Shown here piece by piece: positions 43,910 through 55,200 of a stretch of 64,000 bases of DNA (position 1 is its first letter; every line of letters begins with the position of its first letter). Source of the DNA: Dendrolimus kikuchii (lineage: Eukaryota > Arthropoda > Insecta > Lepidoptera > Lasiocampidae); assembly GCA_019925095.2 (NCBI GenBank), contig CM034394.1, positions 5,902,272-5,966,271 of the forward strand, given 5' to 3'. The position numbers were made by a program, and so were the translations under genes. Under the pieces are notes generated by a model that was given only the letters and a program-made list of their open reading frames with translations, searched no databases and was not told the origin of the DNA.

Positions 43910-46068
43910 CTAAAAAGGAGAACACATGACATGAAGGTTTGAGTTGTAAAGGATACAGAATAAAGCAGTTTAAAAATATACATTATGGAAGTTAAGTTTA
44001 ATTAAGAAGGAAAGAAAATATTAAACTAAATCCTTAAAAATAAACTAATTTATAAATAAATTAATATAAAGTATATAACAAATCGCTGTCAGAGGGAAGC
44101 GTGCGCGGAAGGCTGGCTGCATTGCCATCGTTGCGCGAAATATGAACCAGCCTTCTGATCACGGGTGGTATTTTTTTACAAATTTCTTTCAAGAAACTCT
44201 TTGCCGATGGACCCCACAGACCTAAAGTTTCAACTCCAAACGCCACAAATATGTAACCCTTCCTAGGGTTCCATATTTGCGCCGTTTCAGATCTTCAGCT
44301 GTTGAAGCAGCGTTGCCAGCCCCTGACTTACTGGAAGATGTGATGCCGCCAGAGTGTTAACGCATGTCACGTCCCAGACAAGCGGCCTTCCCATCTTCTA
44401 GGGAATAAGTGACATTCCATCCGGCGTCTTGCCATCGTCGCGCACCAAGCCGTTTGGCTCTAGGATGGCTGGTACGCCGACGCTGACAAGAGCTCAGCGG
44501 ATGATGTCATGATGAGGCTGGAATGCCGGGATCTTCGGCCAAAGCTATGTAAACATGTTATTTCAAAATATAAATTTGTAACATAATTTACACTATAGGT
44601 AGTCATTACAATTGAATGTCGATACGAATATGTCATATGCAGTATTTTGGAGTCAAAAATAGTCTAAATTATAGACTTAATTGCACGTCTTGTCTTATTA
44701 TCATTATATGACAATAATGACCCAATTTAGAATTGAAATATTCTGCAACTTAGTAAAAGCTTCTATGAAGCAACCATTTTGACAGTTTTTTATTAAATAA
44801 TGGAAATACTTTTAATTTCTTTAAAATGTGAGGGAATTATTGGTGATATGGAAGTATTCGAAAAAGGTTAAAAGAAAGACAGAAAGTTAAGAGGACTTCA
44901 GGTTAACAGCAAGTTGAGGATTCGAATATTAATGTCCTAATGAATGAAACCTCTTTATTGTTCACCGCAACTTAAACCTAAACAATTTAATATGAATACA
45001 TTTTCATTAGAACAATGGGCGGCCTTATCGCTTATAGCGATCTCTTCCAGGAAACTCGGTGCCCAATGAGACGTTAAAAGAAAAATAAAATAAAATTTGG
45101 TGGTTTAACTAATTCAATCGTAATTAAATATAATTAAAGAAAAAACAAAAAAACTACATATACATAATTTAATAGTTAATAATAATATAAATTATATACA
45201 CCTACATGCCAACAATAATATAGTTCTACGTACTGCAACAAATTTTATTTAATGGACAAATAATGGTCAGTGATCAAGTGTTTGAAAGTAGAAATGGATG
45301 TAGCTTGTCTGATTTTCAAGGGGAAGGTCCCACAGGCGATCAGCCTGTACGACAAAAGAATTTCCTACGAAGGACGGAGTGTGTTTAGATATCGCTAGCA
45401 GAAGATTTTCATTTGAGCGCAAATTAAAAGAATGAGATTGATATTAGATAAAACTAGACTAAAAAGTTCCTTTAAATATGGGGGAATACAGGGATTGAAA
45501 GGGCTATTGTGCAGAAGTGGGAGTAAATTCCTAATAATTTTCTAAAGGATATCGTTTTTTTTTCTTTTTTCAGTCATGAAGCTACTTTTGGATTTTTGCC
45601 AGTAAACTTCTTATTTAAGAACGGTGTGTAACAAAATTCTTTAAGTAAATAGGCAACATGAACTCTTAGGCAACTTTAGCTGAACCGTAGGTACATGCAG
45701 ATGCATCCCAAGTGGTAATTTCTGTTTACTCAAAAAGTCACGTTTTATTGAGCATATGAAGTCTATTGTAAACTATACATAGTATTATGAGCAACTAAGT
45801 TTGTATAGTTATTTATGAATATGTTATTATATAAACATGTTTTATTACCTCGGTTATGAACAAATTTTTATGAACTGCGATTATATGCTATTCAGAGACT
45901 GGAACAATGAAAGAGTTCCTATGGAGAAGATTTTACATGGATTAAGATGCAGGAAAAAACATAGTATGTGAAATTAAATTCGTAAAACTTACCATCATGA
46001 GTGGGTTCAGCGAAGGTTACAGCAGCAAAGGCCAAGATAAGAGCAAATATGAAGAAGTACCCTTTCAT
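43773..46068 (-). CDS. Defensin-like secreted peptide (CS-alpha-beta), 2 exons, 70 aa
   Basis: Exon 1 is 46068-45993 and exon 2 is 43909-43773, joined across a 2.1-kb GT-AG intron; 76 + 137 bases give 70 codons and TAA. Residues 1-20 ([20 protein letters not shown]) are a clear signal peptide. A short acidic pro-segment follows, then a dibasic LLRR at 35-38. Cysteines lie at 41, 46, 50, 60, 65 and 67: spacing C-x4-C-x3-C-x9-C-x4-C-x-C, the pattern of cysteine-stabilised alpha-beta peptides. It resembles lepidopteran defensin and cobatoxin-like domains. Family members are secreted antimicrobial peptides of fat body or haemocytes; activity here is inferred. Alternative: a neuroactive or structural cysteine peptide. 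Neither exon is long enough to stand out as an ORF. Confidence 0.85.
44062..44560 (-). pseudogene. Retroelement C-terminal relic (family X) in the defensin-like intron
   Basis: Across frames it reads [50 protein letters not shown] and a [16 protein letters not shown] tail. It matches the 18.2-kb relic and extends further both ways. Several stops and frameshifts. Confidence 0.55.
44995..45430 (-). mobile_element. CR1/Jockey-like LINE C-terminus and 3'UTR
   Basis: The minus strand shows [20 protein letters not shown] then ITDHYLSIK and ends with gagatcgctataagcgataa and ggccgccc, the L1-type 3'UTR signature. Intronic, 5'-truncated. Confidence 0.6.
45993..46068 (-). CDS. Defensin-like gene, exon 1 (signal peptide)
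   Basis: ATG at 46068-46066; donor gtaagt begins at 45992. Encodes the signal peptide and EPTHD, then one base of the next codon. The start is set by the hydrophobic leader immediately following the ATG. Confidence 0.85.
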
Positions 46069-46153
46069 GATTTAGAATGTTATTGCACTTCGGCTATTAG
46101 AATATTTTCCAGCAGCACTCAGTTAATTCTATCCTATATCCTCCAAACGTAAT

Positions 46154-46168
46154 TGGTATATATACCCC
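46154..46168 (-). promoter_or_regulatory. Candidate TATA box of the defensin-like gene
   Basis: The near-palindrome ggtatatatacc lies about 90 bp upstream of the ATG, leaving room for a start site near 46125-46135 and a short 5'UTR. I found no convincing kappa-B motif in the next 400 bp. Confidence 0.35.
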
Positions 46169-46169
46169 A

Positions 46170-47930
46170 TGATAGGAATGTTTGCCATGCATACAACATA
46201 GTACATGCTATTAACAAATTGAATTTTAATCTCTAATATTATTGTTATCAAGACTGTTTGTGTTAAATGTAAGTGTATACATAAGCGTGTAACTGATAAG
46301 ATGTTAAGCGTTAGACACAATCGATGCAATATTGCAAATCTGAAAAGACCACAAACGTACAATAAATGTGGGATTATGAATATTACCGAACGTATGAGTG
46401 GTTATTTTGCATAAAGTTGTTAAGTGTTTCCGAACGACATGTACGATGTGTGAGTGGGAAAGATAGATGATGAACGAAAGAAAAGATAAACAGTAGACGA
46501 TGGAATGAAAAGACAAGAGACAATCAAATGGGAGTGTAAGTTGAGAGCTGGTACTGGCCAAAGGGCAATGATGTTATGAATAGTAGGATATAATAATTGA
46601 AGATGTTCTTAAGATGTTTTAAATAAGTTGTTACTAAGATATTAAAGGAAGATTAAAGATTTGTTTAAGAAATTGAAAAGTTCTACTTATTTCACCTCCA
46701 CATACATAATATAAAGCAATAAAAATATGTTACAGGACAGTTGGTGGCACAGCCGCTTCTTCTCCTTTAACAGTAACAATAATTGATTTAGAAGAGGTGA
46801 TTAACACGTGACCGTCAACAAGTATTCTGTAAGATTCAATTTTGAAATGTATTCCTCTCGAATACATTATGTTAAGAGTAGGTTTGTTAATACTTTATCA
46901 CATAATTCATAGGTCCCTTTACCATATATCTTTGTGGCAAGTTGAACTTAATATTTTTTTTCTGATTATGTTCAATTTACCACAATAGCAGGCCCGGGAT
47001 CTAGTCCATACAACATAAGACAATATTAATGAAACTATAGAAGATATCTACAGAAGGGAAATGACGTTTATTTTAGACAGATTGGTGGGTTTTATCCATC
47101 GCCAGTTGTAATGTGCAGGTTTTCTTCAAGATTTTTCTTACGTTGTGTATGCCCATGGTTAGCATTTGAATCCACGTTATTGGAATGAGGTGTAGATGCC
47201 TTGATAATTGAACTAATACCACGATAATAATGTGATAATAGTATGTTTTCAGCTTTATAATTCTGTGAAGTACCGTGCTAAGTATTTACTTTTTTATTTA
47301 GCAATTGAAATGAAACTGAATTTTCCTTTAATGCTCGATAGCAACTATGTAAAGTAAATTTTATAAAATATTCAGGTTAATGACTTTTGGAAAGGTCCTT
47401 ATGAAGTGGTTTGACAACGTTTATGATAAACTCATGTGTCTCTTATATGGCATTTGGGTTCGGCCTCACCTCAAGTGGTACGCTTGAAGGTTATCTAGGA
47501 GGCAAACTGAATATTCTAAATGATTTGATACATAACGGCCACAATGATATCTGCCATCCAGCCATACATGGTAATTTAAAATATCAAATTCTCCATTGCA
47601 TCCCAGAAATACAAGCAAATAACCGACTCGTACCGGCTGCGTACATTAATTACATGCAATGTGTTGGTTCACTAGAAAGAGTCATCTAAGCTATCAAATA
47701 CCCTCTTGCGGCCGGGCGTGCCATTTGAGGCCGAAGCTTTAGAGTCAAATATTATATTTATCATCAACCTAGAAGTTTGTGAGAGAAATGAGTGATATCC
47801 ATACAAAGAAGAACAGATGGTTAAAGCGATTGTATAAGGGATGTATTTTTTAACAAAATGCTTGATGGAGATCTTCAACAAACATGAAATGAAGCCTTAA
47901 ACTAAAACTAGACACTAAAGGTAGACAGAC
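46170..47930. other. Intergenic stretch, nothing recognised
   Basis: Includes ORFs of 85 residues (46304-46561, minus) and 92 residues (47411-47689, plus). Neither carries a motif I know, and flanking splice signals are not convincing. Confidence 0.45.
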
Positions 47931-47937
47931 TGTACTA

Positions 47938-48740
47938 CTCTGTCAAAAAAGTACATGGAAAAGGTCAATAATACACAAAATATTAGTTATTCATTCAAAT
48001 TTATTTTATCACCTTCAAAATGTGCTCTTTCAGAAATGATACACTTACGCCAACAAATAATCGAATCATCAAAACATTTGTTAAACGATTTTTCCGGAAT
48101 TGAGTTTAGTTAGGGTAGCATATCCTCAGTGACTCTTAGGCGATTAAGTTTTTGGAGAAAACTCAGGTGTTTTGGGACTAGCCGAGCGGCAACATGTTTC
48201 ATATCCAAGTGATAATTAAAAAAAAATCCGGATCGACTCGTGAGACACAGAAAGTTCAGCAGCTATTTCACTCAAACTTGAATGAGGATTTTCAGTCACT
48301 ATTTCCTTCACTTTTGTGATGTTAACTTGAGTTGGAGACGTTGATGGCCTACCAGGGCGAAGCAGATCTTCCAGCATAACTCAACTGCTCTTGGACGCTA
48401 TGTACCACTTATAAGCATGTGTTTTTGATAAATTTAATTCACCGTAAGCTTTTTGTAACATTTTCATTGTCTCCGAACATGAAATTCCATTGGCGATACA
48501 AAATTTAAGACAAACTCTTTGACCGATGTTCTTGTCCATTATGAAATTCGCAATACACACTAATTAATATGGTCTAACAAAAAACAGCACTGTATTTAAT
48601 CTACTCGTAAATGACCAATGCAACTCAAAATTCGCGCCAAAATGAAAAACAGTTGTGCCAATCTAATAACAAAAAAAAAACAAAAAATTGAATTTGGAAC
48701 CATTAACAAAACAACTCACGATACTTTTTTGCCAGAACAT
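47938..48740 (-). mobile_element. Mariner-type transposon, internally deleted
   Basis: TIRs: left ctctgtcaaaaaagtac and right (reverse complement) gttctggcaaaaaagtat, with TA at 47936-47937 and on the right side. The minus-strand transposase start (48539) reads MDKNIGQRVCLKFCIANGIS, then KTHAYKWY and a GRPSTS linker and LSEIAAELSVSHESIR: both helix-turn-helix motifs. After that it jumps to the C-terminal CW.KCI.SERAHFEGDKI block; the DDD catalytic core is gone. Stops are present. Confidence 0.8.
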
Positions 48741-48744
48741 TACA

Positions 48745-49490
48745 ATAATATAAATTACATGTCATTGTAATATATGAGTATCAAATCGCCGTCAGATTGA
48801 AATATTCCCAAAACACTGGCCGCATTTCCTAGTTGAATGGCAGCAGTAATGCGCTAACTTAAATATAGGTTAGCCCTTTGGTCATGTGAGACTTCTATAA
48901 AACGTGTTGTTAGTATCTGGATAGAGTCGATAAGTTTCGGAACCCCGTAGGGCTAGAGTTTCCGCACTGAGAGTACAAAATATTTCAGAGTGAGCCGTCT
49001 CCTATACCCTCCGATGAGAGAAAGCTGAGCCGGTTTTTAGTTTTTGTCGCTCATCGTATGCGTGCTGGACACGTGCCGCTCAAAATATTTGCTTTCCTTA
49101 TGAAAAATACAAACAGCCCCAATTGTGAGACGTGTAATAAAAAAGAGGACATTATCATATTCTTGTAGAATGCACCAAAAATAACAATTAGCAACTAAAA
49201 AGAGACTTATGCTTGCTGGACTTTCTGTCTTTTATTCTTTTTATCCGATTTCTTGTCTATAGTGATAAATTTAGTATTAGATTTCACTGTTAAAAGCATA
49301 AAATAAGTAATTTTGCATTTTGTGGAAGGTTTTGTCTTTACAGGACTGATATGGAGGTTCTTCCAAAAGTCCTCAAAAAATTTTGAAATAGGAAAAAGTC
49401 CGGGGTGCTAATTTGGACAAGCAGATTTCGAAAATGCATCTTATATGCTTGTTCTATCTCCGTATGTGAGAGTATCATGTAAAAACTACT
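48745..49490. other. Intergenic stretch, nothing recognised
   Basis: No convincing gene or repeat. A faint LINE-like phrase may be present around 48960-49160 (translated CETCNKKEDI), but it is too weak to call. Confidence 0.35.
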
Positions 49491-49496
49491 AAACTT

Positions 49497-49806
49497 ATCC
49501 GCGCAGGAGTGGAGTGAGAATACAATTTCCTGCGGCCGGCCGGCCGGCCTGTCATAAGAGGCTACAAAATAACCCACAACTAGGTGGAAGGGTATTTAAC
49601 CGTCTGGATGGCTACCACTTCTGGTCTAGAGTATGTCGCCATAAAAACTTTGACTTGTATTCCGACATTAGTGGACACGGTCTAGTCTTCCTTTAGAGAG
49701 CGGCAACGCATTAGTTGCATTTTTGGTGTTACAGATGGTCATAGGTGATAGTAACCGTTTTCCATCAGGTGGGCTATCTGAATGTCTCCCGAACTCATAC
49801 AAAAAG
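49497..49806 (+). repeat. S1 copy, full length, diverged
   Basis: It starts atccgcgcaggagtggag and has a locally expanded ggccggccggccggcct. The tail is gaactcatacaaaaag, with the usual 'caat' lost. Confidence 0.78.
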
Positions 49807-49947
49807 GGTCAACACTTAATAATTCACATAATAATTCTTATCCCGATAAATGACGTTGTTTCCATGGAATAAAAAAATGTCTCCAAAAATATGACGCTTT
49901 GGTCGCATTTTTATGAGGTCGTATTGTAATTTACTTACAAATATGTC

Positions 49948-50313
49948 TGTTAACGCCGACCTATTTTGTCAGCGCCTCTTTCATACCTTTTTTCTTTCGC
50001 CGCATCTGTCACTATGCAATGTGACATAGTCTACGTTCGACCGCCGAACGCATCGCTGCTTCCGCACAAACCTCGCCGCGTTATGTGTGTTGTGCCGAAT
50101 TTTACACCCGCTTACATCAACCCCCACGTTGGAAGGTGCACACTGTACTGTTCCAGCTGGTCCACTTATCGAAGAAACCGCAAGATGAGAAGACCACGAG
50201 AAAGAAGTGCCTGCTGCTGCGAAGACCGCATCGCTCGTAGCGTATCTGGTGCGGCGACCTTATCCTGTAAGTCCTTTCCATCTCTTTTATCCCTGCTCCC
50301 ACCCGCGCCATCA
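49948..50313 (+). mobile_element. Solo LTR SL2, 366 bp, with 5-bp TSD
   Basis: It starts tgttaacgccgacctattt and ends gcgccatca, flanked by atgtc at 49943-49947 and 50314-50318. It is about 90% alike by eye to 36544-36916. The LTR nature is inferred from two independent insertions each with its own 5-bp TSD. Confidence 0.85.
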
Positions 50314-50728
50314 ATGTCATTATAATGTGTACGAAGTTGCACTGGCACCACTAGTTCTACCATAAAATTGTTTAAATGATATCTCTATTATTCTTAATAT
50401 ATATTGTTGGGAACTAGTTGCTTTGATAACTGAGATCTTTGGATCCATCCTAAGTACAGTTTAAAACAATGTTGACTTGACCCAACTTAGTTCGAGTTCG
50501 ATAGTTCGAGAAGGGCCTATGTAAGTTATTTCTTGAATACCTACATTTCATAAGTAGTAATAAGTTTCATAATTAACATAACATGGATGTAGAGGTATAT
50601 GTTGAACCTTGTGGTACCTTACTCGGAATTAGATAAGTACAAGGTCTAAAGTAACAAACTATTAAATTACTTTTAAAATATTATGACAAAAATGAGTTAT
50701 ATTGTTCAAACGACAATAATGAATTTAT

Positions 50729-51040
50729 TTATCCGTGCAGGAACGGAGAAAAAATACAATTTCCTGCGGCCGGGTGGCCTGTCGTAAGAGGCGACAAAAC
50801 AACGCACAGCCAGGTGGTAGGGTATTTGCCCGACTGGACGGTTACCACCTCTGGTCTAGACTATGCCGCCTTAACAACCTTGAGTCGTATTCCGGCATTA
50901 GTGACCAGGTTCCAGTCTCCGTTAAGAGAACAGCAGCGCATTTGTAGCACCTTTCGTATTGCCAATGTCCATAGGTGATGGTAACCGCTTTCTATGTGGG
51001 CCGTTTGCCTGTCTGCTGAAATCATGCAATAAAAATAAAA
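50729..51040 (+). repeat. S1 copy, full length
   Basis: It starts tatccgtgcaggaacgga and ends catgcaataaaaataaaa; a Helitron begins within 10 bp of its tail. Confidence 0.85.
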
Positions 51041-51047
51041 ACTACTA

Positions 51048-51242
51048 CTAGCGTTTGCGACAGCTGTTGTCTTGTTCTGAAAAAATAAAAATCTCGAAAC
51101 CGATTCCAGTGCCACATACCGGGTCTAATTGTGAATCTAAACCATCCTGGGACCCACAGAAAATAATCATCAAAATAGCTTCAATCCTTTAGGAAGAGTT
51201 TAGTGACATACACACGAATAGAAGAATTTTATATATATATAT
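51048..51242 (-). mobile_element. Helitron (LEP1-like) fragment
   Basis: The minus strand ends with CTAG at 51051-51048 and starts near a (TA)n run at 51230. Shares 'gattcacaattagacccggt'-type sequence and 'gtgggtccca' with 6129-6466. The 3' hairpin region is altered. Confidence 0.6.
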
Positions 51243-51244
51243 TT

Positions 51245-52140
51245 TTGGGCCACAAACCCTCGCGGGCGTTCTCAGAACCCCCTACTAAAGTTTCAATAGT
51301 AGCTGATTAATGGTTTAGGAGCACATTGAGGACAAACATACAAACATAGATTTTTATTTATGAATTTACAAATTTCAATAGTAGCTGAATATTTTTTTTA
51401 TTGGTACAGTCCTTCAATCACAGAGTTATGCTCCTTTTTTCTTCATAACAGCCTAGAGTATATATACTGTAAAAATACTGGTCAGTGGCGATGGTCATTA
51501 TTTTAAAAGAGCAACTAATAAGATTTCAATCTATAACATCTAGGTATATTCATTCGACAGTTTAAAGCGTGAACATAGGAATAAAAATGAATTGAAATAC
51601 ATACATACGCACACAGCTGGAGTCAAAGCATAAGATGTTTAACCAAGTTAAAAAGGGGAGAGGTTCCCAATTCGTCTAAAGTACTTTAAGCAGTATAGAA
51701 TGTTTATATCTCTTTAGTGAGTAATCTATCTATTGTATGCTTTTACTTTAGCCGATATCAAAAAGGATTACATAACCTAAGCTACGTGTCGAACATTACC
51801 TTCAATTTAAAAGGATTATATAATCATAACAAAAACAAAATGTTAACACGCCTACCTCATATGCTTAATTAATCAATGTAACGCAATAGATAATCTAAGG
51901 GAGTACACCCGCGTGACCATCGATTCTGCTTGGCGGTTGACCGCACTCGGCTGGGTTCCGTTTATTTGAAGGGCCGGTCAAGTCGCCCGACCGCAGCGTC
52001 TGGGAATCCGACGAATCCCAAATTAGGTGGTCATGTATTTTGTCACATTTAGGTTGTAAGCTCGTTGTCCTGTGACAGATCTTCTGTTTGTAATTCATGT
52101 ATGAACATTTATATGGATGAATCGCATGTTTTTTGTTTAG
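51245..52140. other. Intergenic stretch; one GC-rich block
   Basis: 51900-52040 is GC-richer and carries a 67-residue minus ORF with no known motif (rejected as a gene). The rest is AT-rich and unrecognised. Confidence 0.4.
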
Positions 52141-52141
52141 T

Positions 52142-52290
52142 CAAATCTGGCAAACAGGAAGACGGCTTACCTGATGGAGTGGTTACCGTCAACTATAGAC
52201 GTTTACAACACTAGGGGCGAAGCCGACGCGATGCCCACCTGTAGGATGAGATAGAAGGGATGGGACAGGAAGGTTGAGGTAAAAGGGATA
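52142..52290 (-). repeat. S2 repeat fragment
   Basis: ggcaaacaggaagacggctt, acctgatggagtggttaccg and aggggcgaagccgacgcgat recall S1 with substitutions and deletions, matching 11805-11936 better. Confidence 0.5.
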
Positions 52291-52436
52291 ATGAAAAACT
52301 TTCAATGAATATTGCTTTGAATAAATTCATTTAGTATATTTCGAGATATGGAATTAATTTTTTTTTTGTGTTTCGTAGCGAATTACTAACACTAACAACG
52401 CCCCAAGAAATAAATAAAGAAAAGGTCTGTAATTCT

Positions 52437-52588
52437 GACCAGATCCATATTTTCTTATGTATTTCAATGCACTGAATCCTTTAGAGTCACTTTGGTCCAT
52501 AAACCCTCAAAATTTTGAGGGTGCGTGGACCAAACTGACCCCAGATTCGGATTCAGCGCATCAAAATACATAAGAATAGATAGGTCTG
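52437..52588. repeat. Long hairpin with almost no loop
   Basis: The arms run outward from ccctcaaaattttgaggg (52504-52521). They pair over about 70 bp with some mismatches: tttggtcca / tggaccaaa, ctgaatcc / ggattcag, ttcttatgtatt / aatacataagaa. Not matched elsewhere in the window. Confidence 0.75.
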
Positions 52589-53112
52589 CTAAAAAGTACA
52601 GATTACTTTTAATTTTTTGTGGTCCAGTGTAATTATTAATTATGTATACGGTGCTCTTTGTTGAGCATCGACTGAAATGCACAAGCCAATTTGATTTCAA
52701 AATAAATTGATATAAATTATGTTGAGATGTTTTAGTTATGAAAATCAGCATCAATATTAAATCTTGGCCAAAACACGTCTCAATATTTCAAGTTAATCCA
52801 ATATCAATGATCAAAGAATATAATTCCAAGGTATTCTATAAATCTTTCAAAGATATCAAACTTTCCGTTTTAACAAGTCAATTATTAAAGCTGGTTCTAA
52901 GTTTGCGGACTAAATTAAGTTCGAAGTTCCACATCGAAGGAAGGTGATTGACACTTCTTAATTGATCGATAGGCTAATGGAATTCTATAATGAAATAATG
53001 AACCTACATAAGAATATAATTATCTGAGGGCACCTACGTCTCTAGTTTACCTCGGACTCAAAATTTAAATAAGATTTATAGCGTTTAAGACTGTCAATAA
53101 AGTAAAATATAA

Positions 53113-53442
53113 TGGATGAGGTGAGATATGCGTACATATGTGTATATTTGAAATTTGCAACCGTGACTGAAAATTTGAGAAGAAGAAGACTAAGTTGGTA
53201 TGGGCATATAATGAGGAGGGACGAAAGTCACGTGACAAAAAGGATGTTAAACTACAAGATAGATACAATGTATGATGGTACAAATGTATAGGCAGACCAA
53301 AAAAAAGATGGATGGATTATGTGAAAGATGATATGATGATTTGTGGTGTGACAGAAGATGTATGTCAGAATAGAGGAGTGTGGAAGGATAAGACATATTG
53401 TACCAACCCCAATTAATTGGGATATGGTGAAAGAAAAAAGAG
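53113..53442 (+). mobile_element. L3 LINE tail with 16-bp TSD
   Basis: It reads VTENLRRRRLSWYGHIMRRD then ESHVTKRMLN, with later parts frameshifted, the C-terminal signature of an RTE/Jockey-type LINE. Flanked by aataaagtaaaatata at 53097-53112 and 53443-53458. A more decayed relative is at 62950-63170. Confidence 0.8.
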
Positions 53443-53884
53443 AATAAAGTAAAATATACCTTCATTCAAATTCAGGATGCCTAACAACTATGTAAAGGAG
53501 AAACTATAAACACAGAATAGATTTTTGCAAATATAACGTTTACAGCCATTTTTATGGGTTCGCCGTCGGGTCGAGAATCGAACCCGTTTACGAGGTCCGA
53601 GCTATAAAGTCGAACGAGCTTGCTAGCGGCTGTTAAGATGTATCACAAAATGACATTAACTTGATGTATCTCGATAAAATTAACAGTGAAATTGTTATAT
53701 TTATATAGCGTTGTAAAATTTTAGGATTTTGGGAGTTAGAAGATGTTTCTTTATTTATTTTGGTGCGATATTAGCTTTATTACAAGGTCTCTTGTAATAA
53801 CAACTTATAATACCCACTTAAATATATACATGTATGTGTGAAAATATAAAGAACGAAGATTGCTAAAAGGTTTTAAAAATCATT

Positions 53885-54020
53885 TTTGTTTGTTTTAAGA
53901 ATTTTAAGCGCGGCATTTTATTTGATATTTATTTTGACGTTTCGGACAGTTTTCATTAGTCGCAATAACATCAAAACGTAATTTTAATTATGTGTAATAG
54001 TCGGGGAAACTTAAGAAAAT
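53885..54020 (-). mobile_element. Penelope-like terminal-repeat fragment
   Basis: It contains gaattttaagcgcggcattt, tttgacgtttcggacagttt and later aaaacgtaattttaattatg, both ends of a shrunken Penelope repeat. Confidence 0.5.
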
Positions 54021-54170
54021 ACTAGATTTTGAAAATGTTTAAATCAAAGAAATTTGCTCTTTTCCTTTCAATCTACAATCAGTGATGCAAATTCAAGTAG
54101 AAGTATTGTAAAGATTTAGCGATAGACGTGAAGAAAATGATGTAAATAAAAAAGGTTTTTTATTTAATAA

Positions 54171-54297
54171 GCTCCGTTAAGAGAGCACCAGCGCATTTGT
54201 GTCACCTTTGATGTTGCAAATGTCCATAGGCGATGGTAACCGCTTTCTATCAGGTGAGCCGTCTGCCTATCTGCTGAACTCATGTAATAAAAAAAAT
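54171..54297 (+). repeat. S1 copy, strongly 5'-truncated
   Basis: It begins ctccgttaagagagcacc and keeps the complete 3' end catgtaataaaaaaaat. Confidence 0.8.
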
Positions 54298-54517
54298 AGG
54301 TATATATATTGTTGGTGAATACTAGATAGCTTGATGGTTTACATGATAGAAAATGGTGACCGTCGTCTATGGACACGCAATATCAGGGGCATTGCTAATG
54401 TGATGCCGGCCTCGAAAGAGGGACCACAATCTGGCCACTAATACGGGTACATCTCAGTTGTTATGGCGGCATACTTTAGACCAGGGGTGGTGACCAGACG
54501 GGCAAATGCACTATCTG

Positions 54518-55200
54518 GGGCCCAATTCTGCTATTACCATCTCGTCAAGATCCCCGGACAATAGTGTCAAAAAAGGATAGCCTTTCAATAATAGATTTCG
54601 GTATTCAGTTAATTCCAATCGCGAGTCCTTTTCTCTTCTGATCTTTACAAAAAAAAATTAAAGCGAAAGCTCTCAATAAAATGTTTTAAAAGTTTTGGTA
54701 GCTCTTCAGATTCTTTTCGGATAACGCCGTTTCTGGTAATAGTAATACCAAAGAATGCATGATGAAAGAATGACTAAACAGATATACAATGCAAAAGTGG
54801 ATGGATGCAGAAGTCGTGGAAGGCCACGACACACCTTCCATGATCAAATTGATCGTGTACTAGCAGAAGGTCAGATGATGATGAGAAGATGTCAGGAGCC
54901 TTAAGAACAGACGAGCTTGCATGACAAGAGTTATGAATATCAAAGAGGCAAGTGAGGTGTGTAAGAATAAGCCTAAATGGCACTCTGTTGTTCGTGCCTA
55001 CCCCGCGAGGGAACTGGCGTGAAGTTATGTATGTATGTATGTATGTAGTAATACCAATTTTTTATATTATTATTCTGTCGCAACGATATCGAGAAGTTAT
55101 TGTGGATTTAGCAGAATATGAATGTTTAACAATATCGCAATAGAGTCGTACTTTGAATATCTTCGCAACACTATGATATTGAAATAGCAGAATCGGGCCC
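54518..55200. mobile_element. DNA transposon (non-autonomous), 683 bp, TIRs GGGCCC, 3-bp TSD
   Basis: Left gggcccaattctgctatt and right (reverse complement) gggcccgattctgctatt differ at one base of 18. Flanking ctg at 54515-54517 and 55201-55203 is a 3-bp TSD. Empty site is readable from S1 copies (ctaccacctggctgtggg). Superfamily uncertain. Nearly half of it is a LINE tail that inserted later. Confidence 0.8.
54751..55045 (+). mobile_element. L2 LINE tail inserted in the GGGCCC element
   Basis: It is flanked by tagtaatacca at 54740-54750 and 55046-55056 (11-bp TSD). The sequence matches 61895-62210, with a small insertion (cagatgatgatgagaag) near 54870, and ends with (ATGT)n. Confidence 0.85.

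Noticed and set aside
47411..47689. 92-residue ORF as a host gene
   Set aside because: No recognisable motif, no convincing splice partners, no repeats in common with known proteins.
51895..52098. 67-residue minus ORF in a GC-rich block
   Set aside because: No motif and no flanking exons; GC content alone can keep a frame open.
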